Shown here: positions 1 to 22,057 of the stretch, one piece after another
Position numbering within the stretch: the stretch's first letter is position 1
Layout: each line of letters begins with the position of its first letter
Origin: Branchiostoma floridae
Lineage: Eukaryota > Chordata > Leptocardii > Amphioxiformes > Branchiostomatidae
Direction of reading: 5' to 3'
DNA length: 64,000 nt
NCBI RefSeq assembly: GCF_000003815.2
Contig: NC_049993.1
Span: forward strand, 18,641,392-18,705,391
Notes under the pieces: model-generated
Database searches by the model: none
The model's input: the letters and a program-made list of their open reading frames with translations, nothing else
What the model was told of the DNA's origin: nothing
Made by a program: the position numbers and the translations under genes

Positions 1-11097
<11,097 letters not shown>

Positions 11098-11165
11098 ACT
11101 CTTCCCAGCATCCTTCACTCCACTACCCAGCATTCTTCACTCCACACCCCTGCAGCATCTGACCT

Positions 11166-11334
11166 ACCGTATCTGCTCAAATAAACGCAGACCACTTAGA
11201 TAAATACCGAGGGAGGGATTTTTCACAGCTGTGCCAATATAGCAGGCATGGGTTTGAATCTTCACTCCTGGCAGTGTTCACTTCTGGATGATGTTTTTTT
11301 TTTGAGGTCGCTGTTATTTGAGTGTATACGGTAA
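11166..11334. mobile_element. Foldback MITE, copy 1, VCP 3' region
   Basis: Starts TACCGTATCTGCTCAAATAA and ends TTATTTGAGTGTATACGGTA, which are inverted repeats of each other. The interior is repeated in copy 2 (GGATTTTTC, TGGATGAT). Confidence 0.75.
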
Positions 11335-11368
11335 CCATCCTCTAATTTCAACTGTGCAGCATCCGACA

Positions 11369-11551
11369 TACCGTATTTACTCTAATGAATACAGAACACT
11401 TAAATAATAGCGGGAGAGGGGATTTTTCTCTTTTACAGCCATGCCAGTATGACAGGCTTGGTTTGAATCTAAAATGTAAAAACTACTGTCAGTGTTAATT
11501 TCTGGATGATATTTTAGGTGCGCTGTTATTGGAGTATATACAATGGTAACC
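11369..11551. mobile_element. Foldback MITE, copy 2, VCP 3' region
   Basis: A diverged tandem copy of 11166-11334. Shared flanks GGTAACCATCCT and GCAGCATC show that flanking sequence was duplicated along with the element. Confidence 0.7.
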
Positions 11552-11642
11552 ATCCTTTAGTTTAAACTATAAAGAGACAGAGTCTCCCAAATGAAATTTA
11601 GTATTGTCTCAAAAATAAGAAATCTTCTTGAGGGAGGTTTTT

Positions 11643-11744
11643 TAGCCTGACTAAAATCGCGCCCCTAGCGGCCGGCCCTAAGATTGCCGCCTCCCTAGGG
11701 GGTCATTAAGCCCAGCCGGCGAGAGCTTGTGTAAACACAGGCTA
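11643..11744. mobile_element. 102-bp element with TAGCCTG termini and 9-bp target duplication
   Basis: TAGCCTG and CAGGCTA ends are flanked by identical GAGGTTTTT at 11634-11642 and 11745-11753. The GC-rich interior is noncoding. Termini and duplication length match the larger element at 8480-8867. Confidence 0.75.
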
Positions 11745-12624
11745 GAGGTTTTTCATCTGAAGAAACTGCATTTTTCTTGTGTGTTTCTTGCTGTTCAAAT
11801 GTTAATGTTGCTTACATTTGGGCCTGAGCAACTGAATCTCTGAAAGCTCAGACATCAACTACCTACTGTTCCTCCTTTAAATCATCACGTTAAACAAAAA
11901 TCCACACAGAACTGATGTCAGAGGATGTTGTAAGTAGATGCTGTTCAGCACTTTAAAAACCTGTGGTGCAAAATGTTGGGATTTAAAGTAGGGAAAAACC
12001 AGGGGAAAATGGTTCCAGGGGAGACAAATTGTAGTGAGTTTTGCACAAGATGTGTATCGTTGAGGGGAATGTATTTGTAGAAGGGGTTTAAGTATTTAAA
12101 GAATGATAACGTAGTTTACAATTTAAGGGGTAAAAACTGTGATGAGGATTGTGATAAAAAGAACTGCTTCGAGGTATTATTATTATACATTTGTTTCAGA
12201 GCAGAATTAAACTTGAAGATAAAAATACAATTCTATGTGATATTATTACCGCAACTTGTACTTTCTGTTTGTCTTTTCCTTGTGAAGCAAAGTAGAATAA
12301 GGAAAATGAAGCATATCTCATTTCGTATGATGGTAGATAATATGTGAATGCTAGATTTGTGGATTTCTACTGTTAAACTCTCTTTTGTGTAGCAAAATTT
12401 GGCTACAGTCAGTGTCTACATTCTGTTGAAGACCTGTGCAAAGTTACTATCGCCTTATACATGTATGTATAGAACTACTATGGATGTTCTCTTATCAGAA
12501 ACTTGAAATGTACCAAATATGAAACCAAGCAAGTGTGGGTCCTTCTGTTTTTCAGTGGTCTTTTCTGACAGTTTTTCACCATTATCTTGCGGCATTAATG
12601 CTGTGAAAATGTGACTTTTTGGAG

Positions 12625-12910
12625 CGCTCCTTGCGTAGTAGATAAAGTCGTCTTCTCAACAGCTAGCGATCACAAGTTCGAGAGGTCCTGGGTTCGATTC
12701 CGGGCTTCCCAAGCTAGACGTTGTACCCTAGGGAAGGGTACATTTCTATATCTCTTATTTCCTCACTCCATCCTGGTGTAAAAATGGATACCTGACTTCA
12801 AGTGGGGAAGTAAAAGGCAGTGGAAAGAGAGGGTTGGGCTCATCCAATGCCGTGGCCTACAGTAGACTTGTTGGATAACAACCCACTGTCCCTGTGGCCG
12901 TAAAATGGTT
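12625..12910 (+). mobile_element. tRNA-derived SINE, plus strand
   Basis: A box-like GCGTAGTAGATAAAGTCG and B box GGTTCGATTCC form a tRNA-related head, followed by a CCTCACTCCATCC and TGGATACCTGACTTCAAGTG body. It does not fold as a working tRNA as far as I can see. Intergenic between VCP and LRR gene A. Confidence 0.75.
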
Positions 12911-13049
12911 GAGTCTAGCTTTTCCTTTTAGCTAATGGACTAATCAAGTATCCAAGCCACAGATTTGTCCCGATGGACTGCGTGATACCGCGGGGGTACC
13001 TCTTGGTGCTTTCACGGGTAGGTCTCTTATTAGTCGCCGTGTCCTGGGA

Positions 13050-13182
13050 TGATTTTAACTCCAAGTTTAAAATCCGGTGCCCGGCCTGGCCCAAATATAG
13101 GCCGGTAAACAAGGCCTATATTTGGGCCTTCCCACCAAACAATGAAGGAAGGCCGGTGTGACAGCGATCTCGCCCCCCCCCC
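13050..13182. repeat. Dispersed repeat with short hairpin and poly-C
   Basis: A perfect 15-bp stem occupies 13089-13103 and 13113-13127. CCGGTGTGACAGCGATCTCG plus C-run at 13153-13182 reappears inverted at 14137-14163. The GTGCCCGGCCTGGCCCAAA part recurs diverged at 50800 and 57710, marking a dispersed family. Confidence 0.6.
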
Positions 13183-14084
13183 CCCCAAAAAAAACGGGTT
13201 TACATGACATTTTAAAAGTTGATTGGTATAAACCACAAAATGTAGTTTCAGAATGATACAAGTACACGAGTTTGATACATAACTCCATTCATAGTATCAA
13301 TATTAACGTAATTACATGGTAATAAGACAGTTGAACTTGTTTCAGACAAGGAGGGTTTGGTCCCTTGTATTCCCATTATTGCATATACCTGAGTCTTGAC
13401 ATAAGATGTATTTGATTGTATTCACCTGTCCTCAAGCAACCTATATATCTCCAATATGAAGTCTCTACCATGAAGTGACCACAAAAGAACTATGTAATGT
13501 CTTTATTGATTATGCAAATATTAGGTATTAATTAGAATAACGCACATTTTGGTACATGCACCTGGCCAAGGGATATCTTCACCTCCAACATGACTTTTTT
13601 TTCTAGTATTTAGGAACTGATGCATTTACCCGTGTTTCTTAAGACAGGTACTTTACCAGTGTTTGTGTAGCATTTAGCAACAGCTATATCAACTTGCGCG
13701 TAGATAGTGTTTATAATGAGAAACTATTATTTACGTACGTGTGTTTTTGTTAGTGCTTTGGAAATGTTTCCAGAACAAGAAAGAAAACACTGTGACAAAT
13801 TGAAAACTTAAAGCTGACGTATTCCGTACCATAGACGGTGTTGATTTATACGTTCGCAGTAGCACTGTTTTTATGCCACCTCAGCTGCAAAAATTGTCTT
13901 TTTCATTTCAATGTCATGTTTGCACCGAACAATATAGTATCGACTTTCGAGGTATGACATCTTTTGGTACGGTAATAAGGTGCCATATAGGTACCAGGTA
14001 ACACACCATATACGTTACTCCCCAGGTGCAGTATAGTACCAGGTAGCGCACCTGTAATATGTAGTAGCCAGCCGCTCTGGGGGG

Positions 14085-14163
14085 GGGGGGGCGAAAACGC
14101 TAAAGGGGGGCGAAAACGCTAGTGATCTCGCCCCCCGGGGGGGCGAGATCGCTGTCACACCGG
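14085..14163. repeat. G-rich palindrome, inverted partner of 13153-13182
   Basis: Positions 14124-14150 read GATCTCG + C-run + G-run + CGAGATC, a near-perfect palindrome, and continue as GCTGTCACACCGG. The 13153/14163 pair could be the ends of a ~1-kb element or two inverted fragments. Confidence 0.55.
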
Positions 14164-14235
14164 TCGAAAAAAATGGATGAAAGGAAAAGGTCACGATTTT
14201 CCCCACCAAACTCTGCTTGGAGAGTACTAGTAGTA

Positions 14236-14960
14236 GCCACCCACCCACGAGCGGCTATATGTATTTTTTCCATTCAAATCAAGATACAGATAGACATAGT
14301 GATGATGCAATAAAGTTTAGAAACACATACCTGGGACACAGACGAGCACATCTACAAACAAAGCAAAGAATACGATTAAACAAATAGAAATGGTTACTAA
14401 ATATGATGCATTTGTGCTATCTAGAAAAGAAAATAACAAATGCTTGGAAAGAACACTCACAATCTAGTGTATTGCAACGTCTATACACCTTTCTCACGCG
14501 GTGGCCATGACAGATCTAAAACGAAGTCAATGGGGCAAAGAGACAAAATTTATTTCTAAAATCAGGTCCCATTTAGTTTTCCCCCAAACCACACAAATGT
14601 TCACAATATTAGATCAAATAATAGATATTATAACTAGTGTTATGCACCGAAAGATGTAGCAATTTAGAGTAGTGTAGACTGGTCCCATAGTCCCTTAATA
14701 GATGCAAAATAAAAGCATAATAATGCAAATATTTGACGGACATGCAGCCATTCTTTTATTCGTCGATTTCCTAATTGGCAGGCTATCATTGGTTGAACTG
14801 CTAATTATGATGGAGATTCTTTTGTTTGCCTCATTAACCTCGTTTTCCATCTATCATGGCCGCCGCGTGAGAAAGGTGCAATCAAAAACACGCACTGAAA
14901 ATTATAGAATTATCTTATACACTAATATTTAATACTGAATGGTAATATATTCAAATAAGA
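14236..14960 (+). repeat. 5' flank of LRR gene A, homologous to the flank of gene F
   Basis: Co-linear with about 50970-51360: CCACCCACCCACGAG, CATAGTGATGATGCA, CACAATCTAGTGTATTGC and more. The similarity shows that A and F arose by duplication of a large block including upstream DNA. No coding region seen. Confidence 0.75.
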
Positions 14961-14964
14961 GAAC

Positions 14965-16532
14965 GTGGAGTTCAACTGACAAGGTGGTGGATGAATAAAT
15001 AGATGCCTAAGACATGTGATCAACTCTTATGACGCCATTCCCAGACTCATCACTTCTTCCCACTCTACCACCGCCAAGTGTGACAGAAGGCATCGTTTTA
15101 GTCAGCTTCAACTCAAGGTAAGGAGATGTCCTGTAAGACAGTAGGGGATTTTGATTGCACAAGAATGATATAACTCAAGAAAGATTAACTCTTAGGGGGC
15201 ATGGCCAGGCATTTCAATTTTTTATGAAACATTGAAATCGATTTCTTAAAAGTTTGTAGCAGTGTACACATGTATATTACAGGGAGTACGTCCCAAAGCT
15301 GTGACAGATAAGATACGTTGTGCATAGGACACGATCATATTTCAGTACCATAAAAAGTGTCATTGACGGTCGCATCAGTACCATTGAAAGTACAACTGAA
15401 GGTCATATCAGTAGCATGGAAAGTGCGGAATGCTGCATTGATACAATGAAAGTGCCACTGAAGGCTTTATCGGTACTAAGGATAGTAAAATTGAAGGCTG
15501 TGCCAGTACTATAGGTAGTACAACTAGTAAAGGCTCATGATGACCATGGAAAGTGCCGTCGAAGGCTGTATCGGTTCCATTGAAAGTACAACTTAAGCCT
15601 GGGTCAGTACCATAAAATGTACCACTGAAGTTTGTGTCAGTCAGTACCATTGAAAATACAACTGAAGGATATATCAGCCCCATGGAAACAAATGAAGGCA
15701 GCATTAATACCATGAAACTGAGTAACTAGAGTTGTTTCAGTACTATGGAACTTCGCTTCAGTTTGAAAAAGACAGCTGCACCGAAACAGTGGTCTGTGCT
15801 TCTTCCTCTGAACAGAAAAACATGAACTATTGACTTATTCATCGCTGACAGAAAATGAAAACATGAACTATCGACTTATTCATAGCTGACAGCAGACAAA
15901 GTCACAAGAGAAGGGGTTGCCATAGCAGTGATGAAACACCCACCATGCAATCTCAAAGACAGGCAGACAACTAACCTTTAAAGTTTAAACATCTTACAGT
16001 TTTCTTGACTGCCATTACAGGGGGCTCAGCGACAGGCAGTTACCTCTCCCAGCCTGACCTCAGCTCTACACAGCTCATCTTTTCAAAGGTATGTGAATGC
16101 CTGATTCAATATTTTTTTAAATCAATTTTCTTTAGAAGACCAAAACATGTTGCATTTTTGGAATCTAAATCACGTTTTTTTTTCCATTTCCAGCAGACCG
16201 CAAGAAGGTTTCTATAATTGAAGACGCCTCCAGATTAAGTGTGCGACAAACTTTAAGAACCGTCGTCCTCCAGCCAAGAGCAGCGGCATCTTTGTTCCAA
16301 GCAGGTCGATCCCGTAACTATCAATGGTCAGACTGTCTAACTGGTATTTCTATTGACTGAACAGAATACAATCGATTGGTGTACTCAACTGATGAAATAG
16401 GATTGATGTTACAGTGAACAGAGATTGGAGTAGATTTAGTTCAACGATACAAAATTCTGTTTGTCAATAGTGAACCATTGTTTCAATCCCGACAAAATGA
16501 TTTTTATGTCTCCGAAGCTAGCCAAATCCAGC
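14965..16532 (+). promoter_or_regulatory. Leader exons of LRR gene A
   Basis: Predicted noncoding leader exons: one ending at 15117 (CTCAAG|GTAAGG), one at 16021-16088 (CATTACAG acceptor, CAAAG|GTATGT donor), and the coding exon starting at about 16194-16197 (CCATTTCCAGCAG). The same pattern precedes the other receptor genes, which supports it. The transcription start is not visible. Confidence 0.6.
15340..15750 (+). repeat. Degenerate ~33-bp minisatellite
   Basis: Roughly a dozen diverged units resembling CAGTACCATTGAAAGTACAA + CTGAAGG... repeat across a gene A leader intron. No equivalent array was seen upstream of gene F, so it arose in this copy or was lost there. Confidence 0.8.
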
Positions 16533-17792
16533 ATGTCCCCCAGCATGATTGTTGTTCAGGTTGCGATCTTTACCCTTATAAACCTACTGCACAATTGCGA
16601 AGCATCAGCACTTGAACAGCTATTGTATCACGGATGTAACTTTCAGATTTCTCCTTTACCCCGAATTCACTGTGACAACAAAGGTTTAACGAGTGTTCCC
16701 AAAGACCTGCCCTTAATACTAGCTGAGCTTTACCTGCCCAACAACGCCCTGACCACGTTTCCCTGCGTGGCTCTGCCCTATTTGAACGACATGATGTTAA
16801 GAAACAATAACATCAGTTACTTCCCTTGGTACTGTCTGAAGAACATGCCCATGCTAGTTCATTTGGATTTGTCACATAATCAGCTGTTTTGTGTAAACAT
16901 GTATCCCGTGAAACCTTTCGTATCAAACTTGAAAATAGTGAACGTTTCCTACAACAACATACAGACAGTGTCTTTGTGCGATCTTGGGTGGAACTTGCAG
17001 GTACCAAATGAACGAGAAATACCATACGCACCTTTCATAGCGGGTAACCCTTTCCACTGTGACTGCAAAATAGCATGGGCAGTTGATCTCGCTGTAAGGG
17101 CGGACTTGTGCCGTAACTTTCTCATCTGTGATTCTGTTAGGGAAAATCCCATTGCAGTCACCATGTATAACAACGCGTCTTTGTTTCGTTGTAAAACACC
17201 TGATAAACGAAAGAACGCAGAGCTACACATGGTCACTATCTCAGAATGTAATCTTCGCTGGCATTGGACAGGCCAAAGGCCTTGTGATCCTACCAAGCTC
17301 TGTCCCACAGGTCTACATCCCTCTGACGTCATTACTCCGTCCTTGTTGCCACTAACAACCAACAGTTCGGACTCATGGCGAGAGGAACCAAAACTGCAGC
17401 AGGCTGAAATGTTTGAGATTTCTCAAAACGTTACTAATCAAACCGTTGTCATGGCATCAGCCTGGGTGGTGACTGGATCAGTAGTTGGAGTGATAGTTGT
17501 CCTCTGTGGTGTAGGGATAGCTTTCTATTGTGCACTGGGTAAGAAACGATCTAACAACACTGCTCAAATTGGACACGTAAACACCAGTGCGACTGGCCAA
17601 GTTGTAAGCAACGTTTTTGATCACCAAGCTACCACCAGTCAGAACACCCAGGCTGATGATCAGGAAGGCTGCAGCAATGGTCCGGAAACAGACCCCGATT
17701 CTTGCACGTACGAAACTATACCTGACATAGAAGAACCGTATGCAACGGCTCGTGGTTTTGATGTGCCTCAATATCATATGGGGGGAATTTAA
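16533..17792 (+). CDS. LRR transmembrane receptor A, short tail
   Basis: Single-pass surface LRR protein, family not named. The start is the ATG conserved in paralogs (MSPSMIVV); an upstream in-frame ATG at 16497 would add 12 residues. Order: signal peptide (to the EASA region), N-terminal Cys cap, about four LRRs (LYLPNNALTTFP, MMLRNNNISYFP, HLDLSHNQLF, IVNVSYNNIQT), LRRCT cap (NPFHCDCKIAWAVDLA), linker, membrane helix at about residues 312-335 and cytoplasmic tail with TYETIPDIEEPY. 419 residues. The tail stops at TAA 17790-17792. Homologous tail sequence continues to ~18149 with a further stop, so about 115 tail residues are lost relative to gene B. Function (recognition or adhesion) is inferred. 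Confidence 0.85.
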   Translation: MSPSMIVVQVAIFTLINLLHNCEASALEQLLYHGCNFQISPLPRIHCDNKGLTSVPKDLPLILAELYLPNNALTTFPCVALPYLNDMMLRNNNISYFPWYCLKNMPMLVHLDLSHNQLFCVNMYPVKPFVSNLKIVNVSYNNIQTVSLCDLGWNLQVPNEREIPYAPFIAGNPFHCDCKIAWAVDLAVRADLCRNFLICDSVRENPIAVTMYNNASLFRCKTPDKRKNAELHMVTISECNLRWHWTGQRPCDPTKLCPTGLHPSDVITPSLLPLTTNSSDSWREEPKLQQAEMFEISQNVTNQTVVMASAWVVTGSVVGVIVVLCGVGIAFYCALGKKRSNNTAQIGHVNTSATGQVVSNVFDHQATTSQNTQADDQEGCSNGPETDPDSCTYETIPDIEEPYATARGFDVPQYHMGGI

Positions 17793-18146
17793 GACGAGAG
17801 CATTCATAAAGAAAAAGAAGGCACCAGTACCTTACCTGGTCCAGAAGCACAGGCCTTTGATCATGCCGGCCACCATGGGGAGGTTACTGATGACGAGAAG
17901 GTTTAAAGTGAGGCGGTGACGTCAGATACAGAGGTCTACGTAAATGAGCTTAAAACTTATACGATCGAACCTTATGAAATATCTCCTAGTGTTTTTGAAG
18001 GTTCCAAAATATACGGTCAGTCCTGCATACAAGAAGCTACAACCAACACATCTGAACCGTATTCAAATTCGCGTCATGGGTGTTACGTGTACAACCGTGA
18101 ACGAACCGGCACCTGTGGAGAAGGTTCCAAAATGTACGGAATCGAT
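17793..18146 (+). pseudogene. Out-of-use tail sequence of gene A
   Basis: Nucleotides still align with the end of gene B (SDTEVYVNELKT, FEGSKIYGQSC, GSKMYGID) but are separated from the gene by TAA at 17790 and by GTT-TAA near 17901. It probably now belongs to the 3' untranslated region. Confidence 0.75.
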
Positions 18147-18321
18147 TAATCTCCAAGCAGATCCTGCGGTAGCATAAGATGATATCAAAAACTGGCAGAG
18201 GGATGAAACCGGCTTAGGAGTGAGTTTCGCTACTAGGCAGATGAACACTCCTAATCCGGCTTCACTCCTCTACCAGCTTTGGATATTATCTTATGCTACC
18301 GTAGATTCTCCTTGAAGATTA
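18147..18321. repeat. Foldback element after gene A
   Basis: Arms of about 76 bases starting TAATCTCCAAGCAGATCC fold back with mismatches on a loop of about 23 bases. The same structure follows genes B-E directly and lies further downstream of F. Confidence 0.85.
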
Positions 18322-19610
18322 GAAATCGATGGTATTAGGCAGTTTGCTCGCTCATGTGTCTATTCATCTGGACAGGAACGACATTGTATTCCCAAACATC
18401 TAAATGATAATGAACATAAATCTGTTCACTGCATGGGAAGGTTTTATGCTACAGAAATTCACATTTTTTAAGTTCTAAACCATTGTAAGTTTCTCGGCTT
18501 AGATTCATATCATAATACTTTACGCTAACGAATGAATAAAAATCAATCCCAGACAAAATTGGAATGGCATCACACATAATGCAATGCCATGTTTTACGGT
18601 TGTCTTTTATGTACCAACTCTCATCTTTATTTGGCCTGAATTCTAACCTATAAATATATAGGGTTCACACTTATGACTTACGACAATGGAATATCTAGCA
18701 ATGAATGATGCACATGTAATTACCAATACACGTTCGTTTAACTGCAGAAGGATGTAAAACCAAGTGCATGACATGTGTAAGAAGTGTAGATTCCTGCGCC
18801 AGCAACTAAACTAAAAAAGATTAACGATGTCAGTGTTTTTGTAGATGTGGTATATAAACTAGATGTTTTTATTGGTTGGGATATAAAACTATATGTTTCA
18901 ATAGTTGGAGTATATAAACTACATTGTAACTTTCAGTAATGGCTGACACGCCGAATGATACACTTTTTATTTTCGTGATGAGCGGCTTGAGTCTTGATGT
19001 TAAGAACGCTCTGGATCTAATGTATAACACCAACCAAAGTTTAAAGTTTTGGAGAGCTAATTTGAAAGCTGCGCAATATGTTTGATTTTAGCAAGTTTTG
19101 CTCTAGAACGAGTGAATGTTTTAGCACGTGACGTTGGGCACATTGTGGTTGCTGAACAGTGTTTTGAGCCAAGAAAGGTATTGCAACAGCTAATCAAATA
19201 AAGGTGTATACAATACATTTTAACACATGTTTTCTTTTGAGTTGAGTTTGAATTTATTGGAGGTAGTATTCTAAAGCTCACACGGATAAAAGGATATACA
19301 AGTACTGAAAAAGAAACAATAATATGAAAATACAGATCAGAAATATAAAAAAAATATAGGCTCAAAGTCTATAACTACGATGGGAGGTCAGAGGCCATAC
19401 TAAGATATGCACTAAAACCATTATGATCCGTTGAATTGATCTATCATCCTCTTGAACAATCGCGTATCAGATACAATATTAAATTCTCTAGGTAAAGAAT
19501 GGCACCGCTTTACTGATCTATAAGTAAACGTCCTCAATTTCACCGGTGCCCTTCGGGGGTGTAGCCCCGGCCGGGCTCCGGTGGGCTGTCGGATACCTCA
19601 TTACGTCATG
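18322..19610 (+). other. 3' flank of gene A
   Basis: Co-linear with the flanks of B-E. The AATAAA at 19197-19202 (ATCAAATAAAGGTGTATA) keeps its position in the units and is the best poly(A) signal candidate (27672, 35017, 43186, 50674 elsewhere). Repeated ATATAAAAC/TATATAAAC boxes occur near 18850-18925. Confidence 0.55.
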
Positions 19611-19619
19611 CAACAGTTT

Positions 19620-19880
19620 GACGTTTAATCATGTTTTTTTCACGGTACCTTCTCCCACCGCGTTTTATCTCTCTAAACGACGTCATGTACCCATTTTCAT
19701 AGACACCCGGGTAGAGTGAAGAAATTCCTTTAAAATGCCTAATACAAGTACGCGAGATCGGAACCATGATAGGATTGGAACCCATGTCCTCTGTGCTCTG
19801 GACCAAACCTTCAGTAGGTACATGTACGCCACAAAACCCCACAGGCACGTTCGAGGCACGCGTGCAGTTTAAACATGCAG
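19620..19880 (-). mobile_element. tRNA-derived SINE, minus strand
   Basis: The complement carries a B-box-like GGGTTCCAATCC and a head matching GTGGGGTTTTGTGGCG. The 3' part contains the complement of ACCTGGGTGTCTATC-like family sequence. Several copies occur upstream of each leader exon 1. Confidence 0.65.
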
Positions 19881-20009
19881 ATTGGTCTGCTCTCATCACC
19901 CACGCACAGAAATTTGACGATTATTCTCAAGAAAATGAAGTTAGCAGCTGACAAGATGAGACAGATTTGCAGATTTTGCTCTTCAATGTGAATATTTAGC
20001 AAAGGCCAT

Positions 20010-20175
20010 GGTACCCTCCCCCCTCACCGTGAAAGAAATTCCCTTAAAGTGAGCATTACAAGGGCACAAGACCGGAACCATGATAAGATTCGAACCCATG
20101 ACCTCTGGATTCTGGACAAGCGCCCTGACAAGCACGCCATAAGACCCCGCAGGCACGTTCGAGCCACGCATGTAG
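20010..20175 (-). mobile_element. tRNA-derived SINE, minus strand
   Basis: The complement has B box GGGTTCGAATC and a GCGGGGTCTTATGGCGTGC head. It is followed by the GCAGATTGGTCTGCTCTAAT block that also follows the copy at 19620, so SINE plus flank were duplicated together. Confidence 0.65.
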
Positions 20176-20279
20176 TTTAAACATTTGAGCACATGCAGAT
20201 TGGTCTGCTCTAATCACCCACGCACAGAAAACTTGAAGATTATTCTCGAGAAAATGAAGTTAGTCGCTGACAAGATGAA

Positions 20280-21522
20280 GTATGATGTCACGTGACCAGC
20301 CGCCGTCGCCAGACGAATCAGCGTCTTTTCTCCTCACTCCGCGTTCGGCAGGTGTGACAGGAGGCGGCGTCTTAGAAAGCTGCAGGCTTATCTTCAGGTG
20401 AGCAAAGTAGGAAAATTTCAGAATGTAACGTAGCCATTAGAATAATCACAAAACATAATGTCTACCTAGAGCCTTTGTTACGAAGCATGTTCAGTGGAAA
20501 AATATATCCGTTGCTTTTTTATTTGATGTTTGTTTGAATTATATCGTGACTTTGCGTCAATAAGTACCAACTGTTCTATTTTGGCATATAGAATTGAGAG
20601 TAGGACCTGAGACATCCGAAGAGAGTGACGAAAGAAGTTACGAGACGGTCTTTCTAGACCAGAGATAGTTGCCTTCCATCGGAGAACAGGACCCCTGGGT
20701 TCTGAGCCACACGACCCCACTCGACCAAAGTAACAGGATGGAAGTGAGTATATGTTATCATAACGTAGCAATCAATATAATCACAAAATAGAATGTCTGG
20801 CATTCTCTTAGTAGGCACACTCGTCAGTGCAAACTTAGACATATTCGCTGCTTGTTACAAACCGTTGTTATGCCTTTTTCTCGAAGTCATGCTGATGATT
20901 TCGTCTTGATATATAGGATACCAGAGCAGAGCCCAAGACATACGTAAGGAGTGCTGGAGGAAGTTAAAAGCCGATCTTCTCAGCCCAAACAGCGACTGCC
21001 GTCCGAGAACAGGAACGATCGTGTCCAGCAAAACCAAGTAACTGGTTATACAGAGTACTTCATATCTTCAATATTTTCAGAGACAGTAAACAACATAATA
21101 TGTACATTGTGGTGCAGCAGTTACAATCGTGTGTTGTTGAATGTATTTAGAGTCTTAAACGGTGATAAACGGTGAAAAGAGGAAATAGTAATTGTCCGAT
21201 CGCTGTAATATATTGTAAATCAACTGTTATTCCGTAGTCGGACGACGGAATATATATCCATCTTTTTGTATTTTATCACTTTTATGACAGACAAAGACAT
21301 TGTGACTATATGGATTCTAGTTGAATCATCAGTGCCACATACAACAAAAGACAAATTTAACGAGGTAAAAGTAAGTCCATAGTCTTTTTGAAGCCTTAGG
21401 GCCAGTGGGTTGTATCCCTTTCCCCGCCTTTACCTCCCCAACCATGGCTAGGTACCCATTTTACACCTAGGCATGAAGTGACGAAAGTCGTGTTAAGTTC
21501 CATTTATCGTTTGTCACTGCAG
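20280..21522 (+). promoter_or_regulatory. Promoter and leader exons of unit 1 truncated LRR copy
   Basis: The palindromic E-box GTCACGTGAC (20287-20296) lies just before leader exon 1, which ends at 20397 (TTCAG|GTGAGC). Leader exons 2 (20592-20743) and 3 (20917-21037) have AG/GT borders. The exon with the LRR fragment begins at 21523 after TTTGTCACTGCAG. Counterparts precede the other truncated copies, with several splice sites lost there. Confidence 0.6.
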
Positions 21523-21527
21523 AAAAC

Positions 21528-21888
21528 ATGCTATACAAGTGCAGCACGATTGTCGTGCTATCTTTTGTCCTCATGTTTCTAAACTTTCACAATTGCGAAG
21601 CTTCAGCGCTATAGCGACTGCGGTCTCATGGATGAGACGTTCTGAATTCTACTTTAACCCAAATTTATTGTGACAACAAAGGTTTAACGAGTGTTCCCAA
21701 AGACCTGCCCTCAAACCTCTTTGAGCTTCATCTTCCCAACAACGCCCTGACCACGTTCCCCTGCATGGCTTTGCCCTATTTGAAGAACATGATGTTAAGA
21801 AACAACAGCATCAGTTACTTCCCTTGGTACTGTCTGAAAAACATGCCCAGGCTAGTTTATTTAGATTTGTCATATAATAAGCTGTTTT
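21528..21888 (+). pseudogene. Truncated LRR copy B', broken
   Basis: Signal peptide and the first LRRs homologous to the full genes (CDNKGLTSVPKDLPSNLFEL, NNALTTFP, NNSISYFP). An in-frame TAG at 21612 (SAL-stop) and an altered GGATGAGACG segment follow. The fragment ends at SYNKLF plus TAG, where a Penelope-like fragment begins. Its splice acceptor is intact. Confidence 0.85.
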
Positions 21889-22057
21889 AGAGCACGTTTC
21901 AGTACAATGTACTGTCCTGCAGTAAAATGTGAACCAGTCAGAATTGCCCTGAAGAAGGTGACAGACGGTCACCGAAACGTCGGTGTGGAATAAACGTATG
22001 GTTGTGTAAAAAGAGTCTCTTTATTCAGTGATGTACCAACCTGATGAAACTATTAAC
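21889..22057 (+). mobile_element. Penelope-like 3' fragment with hammerhead-like core
   Basis: Begins just after the LRR stop. Positions 21949-21981 carry CTGAAGA, stem GGTGAC/GTCACC, then GAAACGTC, followed by GGTGTGGAATAAACG and a TTTATTCAGTGATGTACC tail. The same fragment sits in every unit. Confidence 0.65.

Larger units (their letters stand above)
11098..12260 (+). other. Probable VCP 3' untranslated region
   Basis: No ORF of interest. Candidate polyadenylation signals are AATAAA at 11180 and ATTAAA at 12206; the first lies inside a MITE-like repeat. Two related foldback repeats and a short TAGCCTG element are listed separately. The true transcript end cannot be read from sequence. Confidence 0.5.

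Noticed and set aside
12640-12715. A tRNA gene
   Set aside because: A/B boxes are present but no convincing cloverleaf; the SINE body continues downstream.
15340-15750. CRISPR-like repeat array
   Set aside because: Units are contiguous and diverged with no unique spacers, in a eukaryotic genome; it is a minisatellite.
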